Source of the DNA: Butyriboletus loyo
Taxonomy: Eukaryota; Basidiomycota; Agaricomycetes; Boletales; Boletaceae
DNA length: 64,000 nucleotides
Reading direction: 5' to 3'
Assembly: GCA_038093515.1 (NCBI GenBank)
Contig: JBBPSI010000003.1
Span: 558,001 to 622,000 of the forward strand
This document shows, piece by piece, positions 1-13,197 of this stretch. The translations under genes were made by a program, and so were the position numbers. The stretch's first letter is position 1. The number at the start of each line of letters is the position of its first letter. The notes under the pieces are model-generated. The model searched no databases. It saw only the letters and a program-made list of their open reading frames with translations, and was not told the origin of the DNA.

Positions 1-1677
1 ATCGCAATGTTTCCCGCTCGTTTGTCGAGTTTCAACAATTCTATGACACCTTGCTCAATAACTGTCCACACACTATCATCCCCGCTCTTCCACTTGCACA
101 GACCTCAGCGCCGACAGACGAAGAAGACGATCGTCTAGTTCGAATCATGTTGCAGAGATGGTTGACGCGGATATGCGAGGACCCGATCGTTATGCATGAC
201 GAGGACCTACGGTCATTCATTGAGAGCGATTTTGGCTATCAGCCGATGCCCCGCCCAAGGCGGAAAATGGGCTCTGGGTTTGGACTCATCCGCCGTGGTG
301 TGCCAGACGAAGATGAAGGGCTCCAGCGTGCCAGATTCGAACTCACCAAACTTGAAACACAATTCTTCGAAGCTGCAAAAGCCATTGACAAGCTTTCGAT
401 AACCAGGAGATGTAAGTGGTTTGTGTCCATAACTCAATCTGCATGCTGAATGTTACGACAGCGTTATCCACTGCACATGCTGAAATGGGAAACAAGTTAA
501 TCAATGTCGCGTCGTCAGAAGCCCATCCCCCATTGGGGAACGCGCTCCTAAAACTGGGAAGGGCGTGGCATACCCTCGCCGACCTCGACCAAGCACAGTC
601 CATAAGCGAGTGTGTAGTTGTCGGAGATACATTTGGCTATCAAGGGATGAATGCACGTTCCGCCAAGGAGGCACTGCTTCAGCGAGCGGGTGTTTTGGAG
701 GAGTACCAGGCTGCTGTCAAAGCGACGATATCCAAGAGAAGGAATATGGAGAGGTTGAAAGCTAGCTCTAACATCAGACCTGAACGAGTCGACGAAGCGC
801 TGGAAGAGATGGGAGAGGTAATGATCTCTCCGCACGTGAAACACAGGTCATTGAAGTAGTTTTTTAGGCCAACAAATACGAGCAAGTACTTGCACAACGC
901 GCTGATGGCATCTCTCAAAATCTTCATCGTGCTTTGGCGACGCATGGCAAGACTGTAACAGACGACATAACTGCTGCCTTGATTGAACATGCGCGTTCTT
1001 CTATCCAGTATGAGAAGCAGTTGCTTAGGGAACTTGAATCTCTTATGGGAGACGTCAACACTGCCAACCAGAAAGTTGCCCCGCCAAAATCTAATGGTTA
1101 CCCCAAACCTTCCATTATCCTGCCGCTGGAGGACGATACCCAGCCAATAACGAGGGCTACAGCCATTGCACCGCCTGTCCCGCGGTCATCCAGTAGCTTC
1201 CCCGCTAGCACACCACCAGCAACTCAAACTACGTTCCGATCTCACAGCGCCGTTCCACAGTCACCAAATGCAGGTCCATCCACAGCGCGGAGCTCAACTG
1301 CTCCATTGTCCGCCCCAATTTCTGCGCAAGGTGGTCGTTTCGGAGATGGGACTCAATCCTTGTTCGTGAAATCTACACCTTCACCTTTCGGACCTCCGGT
1401 TACTTGTCCCTCGTCTTCTTCGTCCTCGCTGCCTGAGGGACCGCTCGGCGCTGTAATACAGACACCCACGTCTGCTTCCCCATCATCTAGCCATCCTCTT
1501 TCTGGTACAGATCCTCTTGCTGGTCCGTCGGTAGCGTCGACGAGAACACGACAACAAGTCCTTGATCCTCTCGCACATTTGGCAGCGACAAATATGTCAC
1601 AATCAATGCACGTGCAGCCCTCGCGGCCACGACTGGATGCGAGGGTTGCTGCGAGCAAATTGGCGAACATGTTCTAG
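1..1677 (+). CDS. VPS17: Sorting nexin Vps17 (retromer PX-BAR subunit), 5' end outside window
   Basis: Vps17 pairs with Vps5 in the membrane-bending part of retromer, which recycles cargo from endosomes to the Golgi. The window starts inside the PX domain, in the frame beginning at base 3. Next come the fungal Vps17 signature around FIESDFGYQP and a BAR-type helical region (FELTKLETQFFEAAKAIDKL, then the LGRAWHTLADLDQAQS stretch). The C-terminal ~200 residues are a Ser/Pro/Thr-rich tail likely to be disordered. Exons read as 1-411, 462-817 and 868-1677, with gtaagt and gtaatg donors and frames that join cleanly. Family recognition is from memory of fungal Vps17. The gene is convergent with LEU2. 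Confidence 0.85.
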
Positions 1678-2314
1678 GTTCACAAATGGCACTTTCAGTG
1701 GTTTGCGAATGTTTTGTGGCGTGTAATGAACGTTTGCATTTTATATGCTGGATTTTTTTCCCCTCCTGTTGTAGAAAATGGACTTGGTCCCGTTGAACGC
1801 GAGGAAATTATCCCAACATCATCCAAGGTTTTAAATCATGCTTCCCGATGCGAGTCTTGATAGCTCAGTAGAGAATCGTCATGCCCGGTGGCCAGATCTG
1901 TCCCGTTCGTCCGCATTCTGCAAAGTGGGCACTGCTACTTTTCTTCCTGGGCTAGGGTGGAATTTGTCCCAATTCCATCTCAGTCATCCAATCACAGCTC
2001 TCAACGGCCGTTGGCAGAGTCACCTTACACGCCCGTCTTGCAGATGCTGACAGGCAGTGAAGATCGGCTATAAGCCTTTCGTAAGTTGTGCTTGTTGAAC
2101 GCGTGAAAGCGGTTCCACTTGAATTTGAAGCTCGGGTTCGTTTCCAGCCCTCACTCATCTTGCGACAGGGTAGTAAACTGACTCCCATTCAACAGCACGG
2201 TCGATATTCTGTTTCTCTTGCTGTTTTAGTACATGAACTAGACGATTTCTCCGTGCTCACTGATGCGGCGCATCCACAGCGCCGTACATTTGCATTTGTG
2301 CGCACGACAACAGA
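1678..2314. other. Convergent intergenic stretch between VPS17 and LEU2 stops
   Basis: About 640 bases between two facing stop codons. They should hold both 3' UTRs and polyadenylation signals. The short open frames here show no family resemblance, and I see no RNA gene or repeat. Confidence 0.5.
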
Positions 2315-3654
<1,340 letters not shown>

Positions 3655-3802
3655 GAATGACCCGAATCGATGCTGAGGACTGGGAGGGCGACGGTCCCGA
3701 ACAGCATTAGCTAACGACGCGGGTTGGGGGTGAAGAAGTAATTTCCCACGCCTATCTCGAGGCCTGATTAGATCCAACACGACTTGCACATCTACCAACA
3801 CC
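3655..3802. promoter_or_regulatory. Divergent promoter LEU2 / NOB1
   Basis: A 148-bp gap between two opposed start codons must carry both core promoters. No perfect TATA box or Leu3 site is visible. The segment is moderately GC-rich with pyrimidine runs, as is common for short basidiomycete promoters. Inference from gene arrangement only. Confidence 0.5.
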
Positions 3803-5366
3803 ATGTCACGACACTGTAAAAAATTGGTCCTAGATTCAGGCCCTCTTCTTTCTCTCTCTCCGCTGCGGGGTTTGGCGGATATCTACCTCACCGTCCCACA
3901 GGTGCTGGACGAGCTCAAAGATAAACGGGCCCGGCAACATTTTGAGCAGTTGGGACTCTCCACAGGCGTCCGAGTCAGCATCCGGGATCCTGATCCTGGT
4001 TCACTCACTCAAGGTACTTACCAGGTCCCGTGCTTGCTCTTGACCTACTTACCGGGCCGACAGTGATACAATTTGCGAAAAAAACCGGTGACTACGCTGT
4101 CTTGTCCCACGCCGATATATGCGTCCTCGCCCTGACCCATACATTGGAACTTGAAGAGAATGCACTTTTAGAAAAACAGAAGAAAGAGGTAAGCTGAACC
4201 TCTAAACGTATTTGGGAAACGTTGCTCACTATAGTTCATAGGCCCAATCAAACAACACCGGAAACGAAGAGGTGTCACAACCTATCGCAGACACATCTTC
4301 TGCAGGTGATACACAGGACATCCCCGCAACTTCATACCCGGATACAGAACCGACAAATTTATTGCACTCACCTTCGGCGGGCACACAGGACGTTGAGGGA
4401 GAGGATGTTGACGATCTCAGCCGCGCGACAAAGGATCTATCAATTGAAAGTAGACTAGATCGCTCACTTCCTGAGAATGAGCCCCATAACTTGGACACGC
4501 AGCCTGTTGGGTTTGGCGGCGATTCTGCTGCAAAATCAACGCCAGAAGTGCCGCTGTACGATGATCCTTCAACTGATGAAGATGATGGATCGGGGGATTG
4601 GATAACTCCTGACAATGTTGCTTTGCACAAGTCCCGCGCGCTCGAATTCCTTCCTTCGTCGGACGGTGATCTAAAGAAGCGGCGTCGAGTGGCTGATGAA
4701 GAAACAGTTCTGGCCGGATGTATGACTGCAGACTTCGCCATGCAGAACGTTCTACTCCAAATGGGACTGACATTGGTTGGCGTAGAAGGCAAGCGAATAC
4801 AAAAAGTGAAAACTTGGGTGCTTAGATGTCATGCTTGCTTCAAGTGAGCACGGCTCTTTCGAAATTTTAATTTGTTGTTGATTCCCCTTAGAATATGCAA
4901 GGACAACTCAAAGAAATTTTGTCCTTCTTGCGGAAATCCAACGCTGATGAGAGCATCGGTGACACTTTCCTCTCCTAACGCTGCTGCGAACGCGCCTGTT
5001 ATGGAGGTGCATCTCAAAAAGAACTTTCAATACAAGTTACGTGGAACGAAATATTCGATACCCGCTCCTCGGCCAGGGTCTGCCAAGACAGGACCAGGGG
5101 AAGGCCTGATTCTTCGCGAAGATCAACTGGAATATATACGAGCCAAAAAACGGGCGGATGGCAGAAAGGAACGCGATGAGCAGCGGATGCTCAAGGGTCT
5201 TGTAGATAGAGGCGGAGAAGGTGGTGTTGCGGTGGGGAGCTGGTCAGATCCAGACTGGATACCAGGGATACTTGGCGGCTCGACAAAGGGGAGGTCGGGA
5301 GGTAAAGATGGCATGCCACAGATTGGCTATGGCAAGAGGAATCCCAATGAGAAGAGAAAACACTAG
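3803..5366 (+). CDS. NOB1: 20S pre-rRNA endonuclease Nob1
   Basis: Nob1 cuts 20S pre-rRNA at site D to make the 3' end of 18S rRNA in late cytoplasmic 40S maturation. The N-terminal PIN domain starts KKLVLDSGPLLS, where the first Asp is a metal ligand. It continues through VPQVLDELKDKRAR to GDYAVLSHADICVLAL, where the second acidic cluster is visible. An acidic linker with NLDTQPVGFGGDS follows. The zinc ribbon has CHAC and CPSCG, split by an intron at 4844-4891. Exons 3803-4013, 4064-4188, 4242-4843 and 4892-5366 sum to 1413 nt (470 residues). The basic, Gly-rich C-terminus ends with YGKRNPNEKRKH, typical of Nob1. Convergent with ARPC3 (58 bp between stops). Confidence 0.95.
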
Positions 5367-5424
5367 AATACGATGGAGTACTGGAATACAGAGGTAGGCT
5401 CGATGTTCATGGGTCCAATGCATT

Positions 5425-6131
5425 TCATGAACCCAAGCTACGGTTCATGAATCGTCTCTTCTGGAAGGCCATCCACCACTTGCTCGGCTTCCCGCTGCCA
5501 TCTGCATACAATCGTTCCACTAGTCGAGCAGCTAGTTCCTGACGGACCTGTGTCAAGTAGGTGCGGAGATAATCTAATCGAGTTGTTAGTATGGGATAGG
5601 CACGTAGATTAATGTTTCGCACCTGCGTCTGCCCGATTTCCTGGGTTGGCGTAGTGAGCGTTCAACGCAAAATTGGCATCACCAGGGATTGGGAAGTTGT
5701 CCACAGAAAGAGTATTCAGCATTTTGGATGCCTCGATTTGTGTCGGAACAATTTTTGTGGTACCGATCTTGGCCAGACAGTCGGACACAAACAGTATGAG
5801 CACGATGAGCAGGCGATCCGCAGGCCCCTTGATCTCAAAGTTGCGAAAAAGAGAATTTGCTCGAAAAAGATCCAACGTCTCGTCAATGATATCGGCCTGT
5901 TCGGAATCGGCTGAAAACGCGCCTTAGGCTGGAATTAGGGGTGGAATTGTCGACGCGTACCAACAGGTGCTGGACCACGAATTTTGGTCTTGATAGGTAG
6001 GATGGACATGTTACCCACTTGTCGAACGTCCTCGTCCTCGTTCAGGGATGAGTGATAAGCCTACACACGAACAAACGATAATTATTGTCTCCATCGCTAT
6101 GGTCAGCCAGGACCGTTATACTGACCGGCAT
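5425..6131 (-). CDS. ARC18: Arp2/3 complex subunit 3 (ARPC3, p21)
   Basis: Structural subunit of the Arp2/3 actin-nucleation complex that builds branched actin at endocytic patches. Exon 1 is only ATGCCG (6131-6126). It is followed by 6060-5961, 5922-5623 and 5573-5425, in total 555 nt and 184 residues, normal for the family. The start reads MPAYHSSLNEDEDVRQVGN. FRANSLFRNFEIKGPADRLL and LNTLSVDNFPIPGD are near-invariant blocks. The C-terminus ends GKPSKWWMAFQKRRFMNRSL as in other ARPC3 proteins. It shares a 184-bp divergent promoter with YVC1. The start was chosen because a 6-nt first exon restores the conserved MPAYHS. Confidence 0.95.
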
Positions 6132-6315
6132 GCTTTGCGTACAAGAGTCGTTCAGAGCCACATTGCCGCCGCGACCGGAAATGTAGCCATCTATTATGTA
6201 AGTGATTACCATTTTATTTCTGTTTCTTCGACTCGCGTTCCAGGGCCGAACTCGCTTTCGCGTTCAACCTTGTTCACAACAAGCAAGTTGCGAGCATACT
6301 CGAACGACAACAAAG

Positions 6316-9300
6316 ATGTTACGCGATCAAGACACGGAGGGCGAACAGGCCCACATGCTGTCCCCCGAGTGGAAGAAACGCTCCCCAGATACCCTTACAA
6401 GTGAGTTGGGCTTGACATATCTACCGCAGTTCCCAATGATATACATTGCAGAGCTCATCAAACGTTTACGCGCGTTGACGCTGAGACTTCTCCCTCATGA
6501 AGTCGACGTGAAGATTATCAGTGCTCCTACAAGCAGAATCATTACGCCATTGGTGATGTTGTCCTATATGGAAGCTGCTGGTGATTTTGGGGATGCGGTA
6601 GGTACATTTTTAACTCCTAGGACTCGCGAATGATAGATATAGCTCCCTTATTGCCTCCTCCGAGCACATTCAGAGTTCCTGCGGGAAGCACAACGCAACC
6701 CTGCCAACTATACTGAAAACCTTGGTCGTGGTACGTATTCCAAATCAGCATACTTGGGACAAGCTTGTGAAGGATTATATAAGCTGTCGCTTGCGAGGTG
6801 CTTGCGTGCAGAATTGTGCACTATATACCACCGGACAGAGTCATCCCAACGATCAGTAACCGATACAGCTACAGGGAAAGCGACGGTGAGATCAGCGAGG
6901 CATCCAGTGCCCTTGAAGTTGCTATTGACAATCACTGGTGTGTCTCCTACTTTTGATTCTCAAGTTCAATCATTATTCTTTGCATTTTCAGCACGAGCTT
7001 TTTATCTTCGTCCGAAGTTCAACATGGTTAGTGTCTCAGATGATGGCGAGACGGACGCTAAGATATACTACAGTCGGGACTTCGCTCTGGAATGGTGTTC
7101 TTGTCCAGTCTATTGACGAACACGATGATATCCAATGTGAGTTAGTCGTTGTGACACCCTTTTTTTTTTTGACCCTTCGCTAGACATACCGTACCACAAA
7201 TCTCAGCGTGGGGATCTCTGGAGTCATATCGATCCCTCACGCATGTCAGTACCTCGGTAAGTGGGTTTATACGACTGTTTTATATATATACTCAACCTCA
7301 GCGGGTGTTCAGGTACCAGAACAGCTTCCGAATCTGCCTTTGGCTCATTTTCTTGGGTGTTTATTCACAAGCAGGTGAGAAGGAAGTGAAATGATACTCA
7401 TAATGCTAATGTCCGGTCGCATAGTCAAAGAGCCGCTCGAACGATTAAATCCGGACCACGTGTCACTCGATCCCTGGGAGTACGCGCTCTATATCATGGC
7501 CTTTGCCTTCTGTCTTGAAGGTGATTCTACGGGTGCTTTTAGTGGGTGAATTACTGATTCTCATCATGATAAAGATTTAAATAGAGTATGTCTTGTGCCG
7601 TGCATCTAAATAGCACTTCGCTGACTCTGATAAAGTGGCACAAACTCACCCGCTACGCATCTTTGCGATCATTCGGGTTCTGGGATGTCATCACGTCCAT
7701 TACTAATGCCTTGCTTCTGTCAGCATTCATTCTTCGTGTCGCTGGCCTTAAAGCAACAGGAAGCCGGGCTGCCGATCTTATGCTGAAGAGTTTTCAAGTT
7801 CTGAGCTTTGTCGCTCCATTCATTTGGTAAGCTTTTTTGCGTGCTCCCGAACAAACTTTGAGACGATCCGCTTCGTCATCCAGGATGAGTGAGATTGCAT
7901 CTTACGTTTCATGGACTTTCTGCTAAAGTGTGTGTAGAACTCGTGACGGTATTTGATGGCTACCAGTAAGAATTGGAAAATCCACTTTAGGATGGTCTCT
8001 CATTCTCATACTTATACCATAGGTATATTGGGACTATGCAAATTTGTGTATCACGAATGCTACAGGAGTCTGGTATTTTCTTTGCGGTGCGTACAAGTTT
8101 GATTACTGCACTCATAGGACCTGAGTATTGCCGTGCTTCTAGCTGCTGTGCCTCTTGGGCACTGGGTTCGTGCAGGCTATGTATGCCTTGGACGTTGCAG
8201 ATGGTGGAGTGGAGGATGTGTCCACGGTAAGTCGCGATTTGTGTCGAAACCAGGAGCTGTTGTCATCTGAATTTTTGTAGGTTGTCAATGTTCTGTTGCA
8301 AGGCCTCCTCCAGTAAATCCCTTGTCCGTACTTGCATGTTTTCTTTGCCTAATGCCCTCGGGCTAGATCCCCGGATTATGCAAAATTCGCAGGCAGGTCA
8401 GATCGTTGTCTTTTGATGGGAAAATCTACTTTACTGAAGCTGTTTCTCGCTCAGCCCTGTGGGGTTGACGCTATATTACTTGTGAGTAGCGAGCCCGTCA
8501 TATATTTTCTTCTGGCCTACTCAACATTTGCGTAAAGCTGGAACCTTACCACAGCAGTGATTCTGTTGAACATCTTGATCTCTCTGTTCGCTTCTGCCTA
8601 CTCCGAGGTAAATATCGCCGTCCACTCGTTGGATCCCATTATCTGAGTCTACGCATGCCGCAGGTCGTCAGTGACGCGGAAGCTGAATATATGGCATTTT
8701 TTGCATGGAAAACAGTTGCAATGATCAGAGCCCCAGATTCGTATGTTTATCCTGCACCGTTCAATCTTATCGAGGCCTTCTTTATCGCGCCATTTGAGTA
8801 AGGTCGAACTGAACTTTGATTGCGAAGTGCTAACGGAATTCGCAGACTCTGTGGACTCACGGGAAAGCATTATGCCAAGGTACGGATATGATTGTACCTA
8901 CAACCATCATACCCAACATTGTCCCGGGTAGCTGAATCGATGTGTCATGACTATCGTCTTCTTCATCCCGCTCTCTGCTATTGCTTTCTTCGAAGCTTCA
9001 TGGACACAGAGATCATGGGTGATGCAGTGGCTCAACGGAGAAGATGAAATTGACGTTGAAAGTCCTGCAATCATCGACCCCGTTGTTGAAGGGCTCGAGG
9101 CGGAGTACGGTTTGCAGATTAGCAAAGTACCCTTCGATGAATTGGTCAGGAAGTTCCCGAATACAGCACAGGTATGTCCTTCATAGTTTCGTATTCTATT
9201 GTCGATGCTTACGGGGTCCCCACTAGTCAACTGAAGCGACGATCTTGAAGGAGCTGACAGATATCCAGAAGAGTCTCCACGTCTTGTCGGAGCGGATCCA

Positions 9301-9340
9301 TCAACTCCAGACGTCGGTGTCATTCGACTCTGACCTCTAG
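6316..9340 (+). CDS. YVC1: Vacuolar TRP-like cation channel (Yvc1)
   Basis: Yvc1 is the fungal vacuolar TRP channel that releases Ca2+ to the cytosol on osmotic or mechanical stress. The visible chain has a cytosolic N-terminus (KLIKRLRALTLRLLPHEVDV, LPYCLLRAHSEFLREAQ), several membrane helices (FRICLWLIFLGVYSQA, WEYALYIMAFAFCLE, the SFGFWDVITSITNALLLSAF segment), the S5-pore region MKLVTVFDGYQYIGTMQICV, and GFVQAMYALDVADGG before the last helix (ILLNILISLFASAYSEV). It ends with a helical, acidic tail. The gene has roughly 18 exons, including an 11-nt exon (7575-7585) and a 5-nt exon (7884-7888). The acceptor at 8141-8142 (cttctag) is needed to keep frame. Start at 6316; an in-frame Met at 6358 is an alternative. 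It is convergent with PSF2. Confidence 0.88.
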
Positions 9341-9493
9341 TCATAGTCATTTCTGGGATCCTTAACCTGATCCCTGGTTTCGTCTCGTTTGTGAAATAAC
9401 TTACCAATAAAGTGCGGAGGACAAGATCTCCCCATTTTTTTCTTCTTGACAAGTAGACTGAATGCTTCGTATATACGCGAATAGTTTGATGGT

Positions 9494-10278
9494 TTATGAA
9501 ATATCATCCTCGTTGATGACCTCTGGCTGGCCCCTGATTTGGGTAAAGACATTCATGGCTTTCACGAAGTAGGGTCTGATTTCGTTGATTTCCATCGAAC
9601 ATAGGTTTGGCAACTAAAAAAAAACACAATTCTCAGCATAGCAACATTGCACCAGTAGAAGTAAAGTAGCGTACACTAAGTTCACTGTGATCGATTTGGC
9701 TCAAACCATCTCGACTTTTTGATTGGCGTGCTTCGCGTAAATCTTTTAGTAGAGACCTGACCTTCTCTGCGTTCTGCACGTCGTCGGACGCCCTAACGAT
9801 ACATGAGGTTAGAGACGACAGGTAAACCAGGGCTAACCTCTCACTCGTCCAAAATAATCTTGGCGATCTCTGCGAAACGAAATGGCAGACAACTGAATTC
9901 CGATTCACTGGTTTCTTCCGACAGTCGGTCTTGCAGGAACTCTAGGACACAGATCAAGTCGGACTGAAAAGGGAGAGACACCGCATGCATACCAACAGTA
10001 AGCCAGTCAGGAGGGATGATATGGCACTTCTTCTTCAGCTTCAGGTTCATAGCCATCCATAGCGGTATGCGACTCTTATTCGGGGGGCGCAGTGGCCCGT
10101 ATGCACCCTGGATATCATATATCAGAAGAAGCTACGAGGAAACGAGCGTTCGTTCAACCGAAATGAAAGCCGTTTTCTCCATTGCGATCAGCGGGACTAT
10201 CTCAATCAAGTGCTCCGACGCAATCAGTTCCAGTTCAGGAGGGGCGACGGACACCCGTAGCGATTGGGGAAGAGCCAT
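9494..10278 (-). CDS. PSF2: GINS complex subunit Psf2 (DNA replication)
   Basis: Psf2 is one of four GINS subunits of the Cdc45-MCM-GINS replicative helicase. Five exons: 10278-10159, 10107-9993, 9941-9845, 9792-9675 and 9613-9494, totalling 570 nt and 189 residues, as expected. Conserved blocks in order: the N-terminal ELIASEHLIEIVPLIAM, GAYGPLRPPNKSRIPLWMAM, NLKLKKKCHIIPPDWL, FSCLPFRFAEIAKIILDEAS, and KVRSLLKDLREARQSKSRDG. The last exon has the SMEINEIRPYFVKAM block. It shares a 223-bp divergent promoter with the Haspin gene, and that promoter contains an MluI-type ACGCGT box. Confidence 0.93.
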
Positions 10279-10501
10279 ACTTGACAGAGATCAAGACTTG
10301 AAGGGGTACACTTACGTTGCACGTGACCAGCTGCGTCTTGTTGAATCGGGACACGCGTTATAAGTAGGATCGTTGATCATCATCGTCTTCGACTGGAACG
10401 ATACCCACCTCTAACACATACCACCCCAATAACAAAAGATCAATAACAGTCGATTCTTTTTGCGGATACATACGTTCCAACCACCTTGACCTATCAAGGA
10501 A
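10279..10501. promoter_or_regulatory. Divergent PSF2 / Haspin promoter with MCB and E-box
   Basis: Between the opposed start codons lie ACGCGT at 10353-10358 (MluI cell-cycle box, bound by MBF at G1/S in yeasts) and CACGTG at 10320-10325 (bHLH site). The MCB fits a replication gene (PSF2). A gtaagt just upstream of the PSF2 ATG could be a 5' UTR donor. Motif presence is seen; function is inferred. Confidence 0.55.
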
Positions 10502-13030
10502 ATGCTTCGGACAAGGACCAAGCAAGTTAATTCATACGGCCGGCGAGGCTCTCGGATCGTCAATGTGTCAGTTCGACGAGACAGAGAATCAGCAAACTCA
10601 TCTGAAGCAACCTCAGATGTGGACATTCTCCCTCCCCCTCGAGCCCTCAGGAGGGAAAACGCCATCATCATCTCACCCGCAAAGCCTCGGGTGGAACTTC
10701 GCAGACTTAGAGGTTCAAACCTCTCTCCAAGGAGTTCGTCGTTGGTTCAAAACAGAAATGTACAGCCAAAAGCAACGCGTGACGTTACCACGAAGCGAAT
10801 ACAGTCCAAGCTAGAATCAAGCTCCCACCAAGGTCGCCAGCCCCTTACCCCTCTCCGGCCCAACGGTACCTCATCAAACGAACAACCGTCCTCTGGGGTC
10901 AAGGGTAAATCCAAAGCATCTACCATCAAACCTGCGCACGTCAGCCTGAAGCCACATACGCCGGTTATCGCCATTGACATCATCGTTCTAGACGAGGACG
11001 GAAATACGTTGACACAAGAGCGTCGTCTCTCCCATACGGAAGTCCAGGCAAACCAAGTGCGCACTGCAACGGGAAAGGGTAAAAAGAAATCCAGAACGTC
11101 GCCATTCCGCCCTCCACCTATCGTCATTAGTGACGACAGCGATCTGGAGGTGATTTTACCCAAACCAGTCGCCAAGCAATTGAATCAAAGACTTCGTGCC
11201 ATCGTCATTTCATCTGATGAGTCTGAAGCGGATGATAAAGGCACTGCACGCAAGAAACACCCTGTTCCCCTTGCAAAGTCACACTCGAGATCAAAGTCAC
11301 TGCGTGTAGAGGTGGTGATCCCACGTACACCATCCCGAAAATCCAAGGTTGCAAAAAAACCTTCGAATTCACCCCCACTTGCTCTTACCCCTCCAAGGAC
11401 ACCTGCGCCACCAGCCCCAGCCTTTCGACTTGGCCCAACTACCATCCCATCACTTCTCGCTCCACCCATTCCTAATGCGAAACCAAGACAACTTACGCCA
11501 ATCCGTGGTAGTTCGAATCGTTTATTATTCCATCATCCACCACCTACGCCTTCAGCTCCGACAGAAGCTGACCTTTCGTTGGACCTTGCACAGTTAAACC
11601 TTTCCGATACCACAGAAACCGATGACTCAACATCTGCACAACCGGAGTATCTCTTACCTCTATTGAATGAATGCGCGCAGACTTCTCCGTACGAGTTCTC
11701 TGCATTCATCGAGACATTCCCATTCGATCCTATTGTTCAATCTTTTGCAGAAGATGAAGATACGAGATTTCGCAAGATCGGAGAAGCATCCTACTCGGAG
11801 GTATTTGGCATCGGCGACGTTGTACTTAAAATCATTCCAATCCGGTTTGAAGAGGAGTCGACGCGTCCAGAAACGACTGAAATACCGTCACCTAGTGATG
11901 CCAAGGACGTCTTGAAAGAAATAATTGTAACGAGGGAAATCGGAGAGATTTGCGACAAATTCGTCAAACTTCTGAAGACATATGTGGTGAGGGGAAGGTA
12001 TCCGTCCTTACTGTTGGACCTATGGGATGAATACAACGAGAGGAAAGGCTCTGAAAGTATACGACCGGGTAAGCTCCAAAAGCTTATTGATCCTTGCATC
12101 ATCATTGAACATTCATAAATGTAGATTCATTCGGATTAACTCAGATCTATGCCATTATCATACTACCAAACGGAGGACCGGACTTGGAATCATTTGTATT
12201 CAAGAACGTATCGAAATGCGGTTGGCATCAAGCATGTGGCATATTTTGGCAAGTTGCAAGGGCTCTTGAACAAGTTGAACACTTGGCAAATTTCGAGGTG
12301 CGTAGGGAGACGGACTCTTTGTTTTTGGTCGAGCCTGACGGATTCGTGAAAGCACCGTGATCTCCATTGGGGCCAAATTCTAGTGAAGAGTATCCCTGTG
12401 AAAAAGTTGACGAGTAAATGTCCTACGTCGCGGGTAGCTATGGATGACAGTCGCTTCGGTGTCAAGGTTACGATAATCGACTTGGGTTTATGTAGAGTGA
12501 ATGTTTCGGATGCCCGAGGTTCTAGTATATACTGGACAACTTTTGATAACGAGATATTTGAAGGGGAAGGTGAGCTGGTGTCGCGATTCGATCACAGGTG
12601 CAGTTGCCAACGCTGACATGTAGGCGACTACCAGTATGATATTTACAGGATGATGAGGGACCTTATCGGTGGTGCCTGGAAGTCTTACCATCCCTTCACG
12701 AACGTAATGGTAAGCATCCCTGTGTATATGTCCCTCCCTCCGACCCATCCATTTCTATAGTGGTTGCACTATTTGGTCACCAAATTACTACACGAAAAGC
12801 GTCTGAAGTTTCCAGGCGGAAAGAGGCAGACCGAGACGGTGTCACCCTCAGGGTATGACGAACCGGAGTGTTACGACTGCCTTGTGGAGATGGAAAGGTT
12901 GCTGGGCAATTGCATTGCTTCGGCGCGGAAGGGACAGAGAACCCGTCGGAAAACAGTTGCACCATCGGGTGGACTCAAGTCTGCAAGGGATGTGATTGCT
13001 TATGGGGTGCGACAGGGCTGGGTTCGATGA
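10502..13030 (+). CDS. Haspin-type histone H3-Thr3 kinase
   Basis: Haspin phosphorylates histone H3 Thr3 in mitosis and so recruits the chromosomal passenger complex to centromeres. Exons 10502-12068, 12125-12297, 12353-12569, 12624-12709 and 12761-13030 give 2313 nt and 770 residues. The first ~400 residues are basic, Ser/Pro-rich and probably disordered. The kinase domain has a Gly-loop-like KIGEASYSEVFG, the lysine in VVLKIIPI, the catalytic loop HRDLHWGQIL and, in place of DFG, a divergent IIDLGLCR, as expected since haspins lack a standard DFG. The ILPNGGPDLESF, YDIYRMMRD and haspin-typical WLHYLVTKLL segments support the call. It is divergently paired with PSF2. Confidence 0.9.
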
Positions 13031-13197
13031 CAATCATTATCTGTAACTTGCGAGCTTTACATAAATTCCTATTTGGGACGGTTAGAGCACGACGAAAGTC
13101 CAAACTCGCCAACTCGAGTTGACAGACGCCAGCAACCACTTGAAAATGCTCGGTACCTTTTCCTCATCTCTCTGACTTGCTGTTTATCTCCGCGACC

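Noticed and set aside
8086..8165. Apparent one-base frameshift in YVC1 (DLSIAVLLAAV in one frame, LLGTGFVQAMYAL in another)
   Set aside because: If the acceptor at 8141-8142 (cttctag) is used instead of the one near 8117, the exon reads LLCLLGTGFVQAMYALD in frame and with the family's usual spacing. No frameshift is needed.
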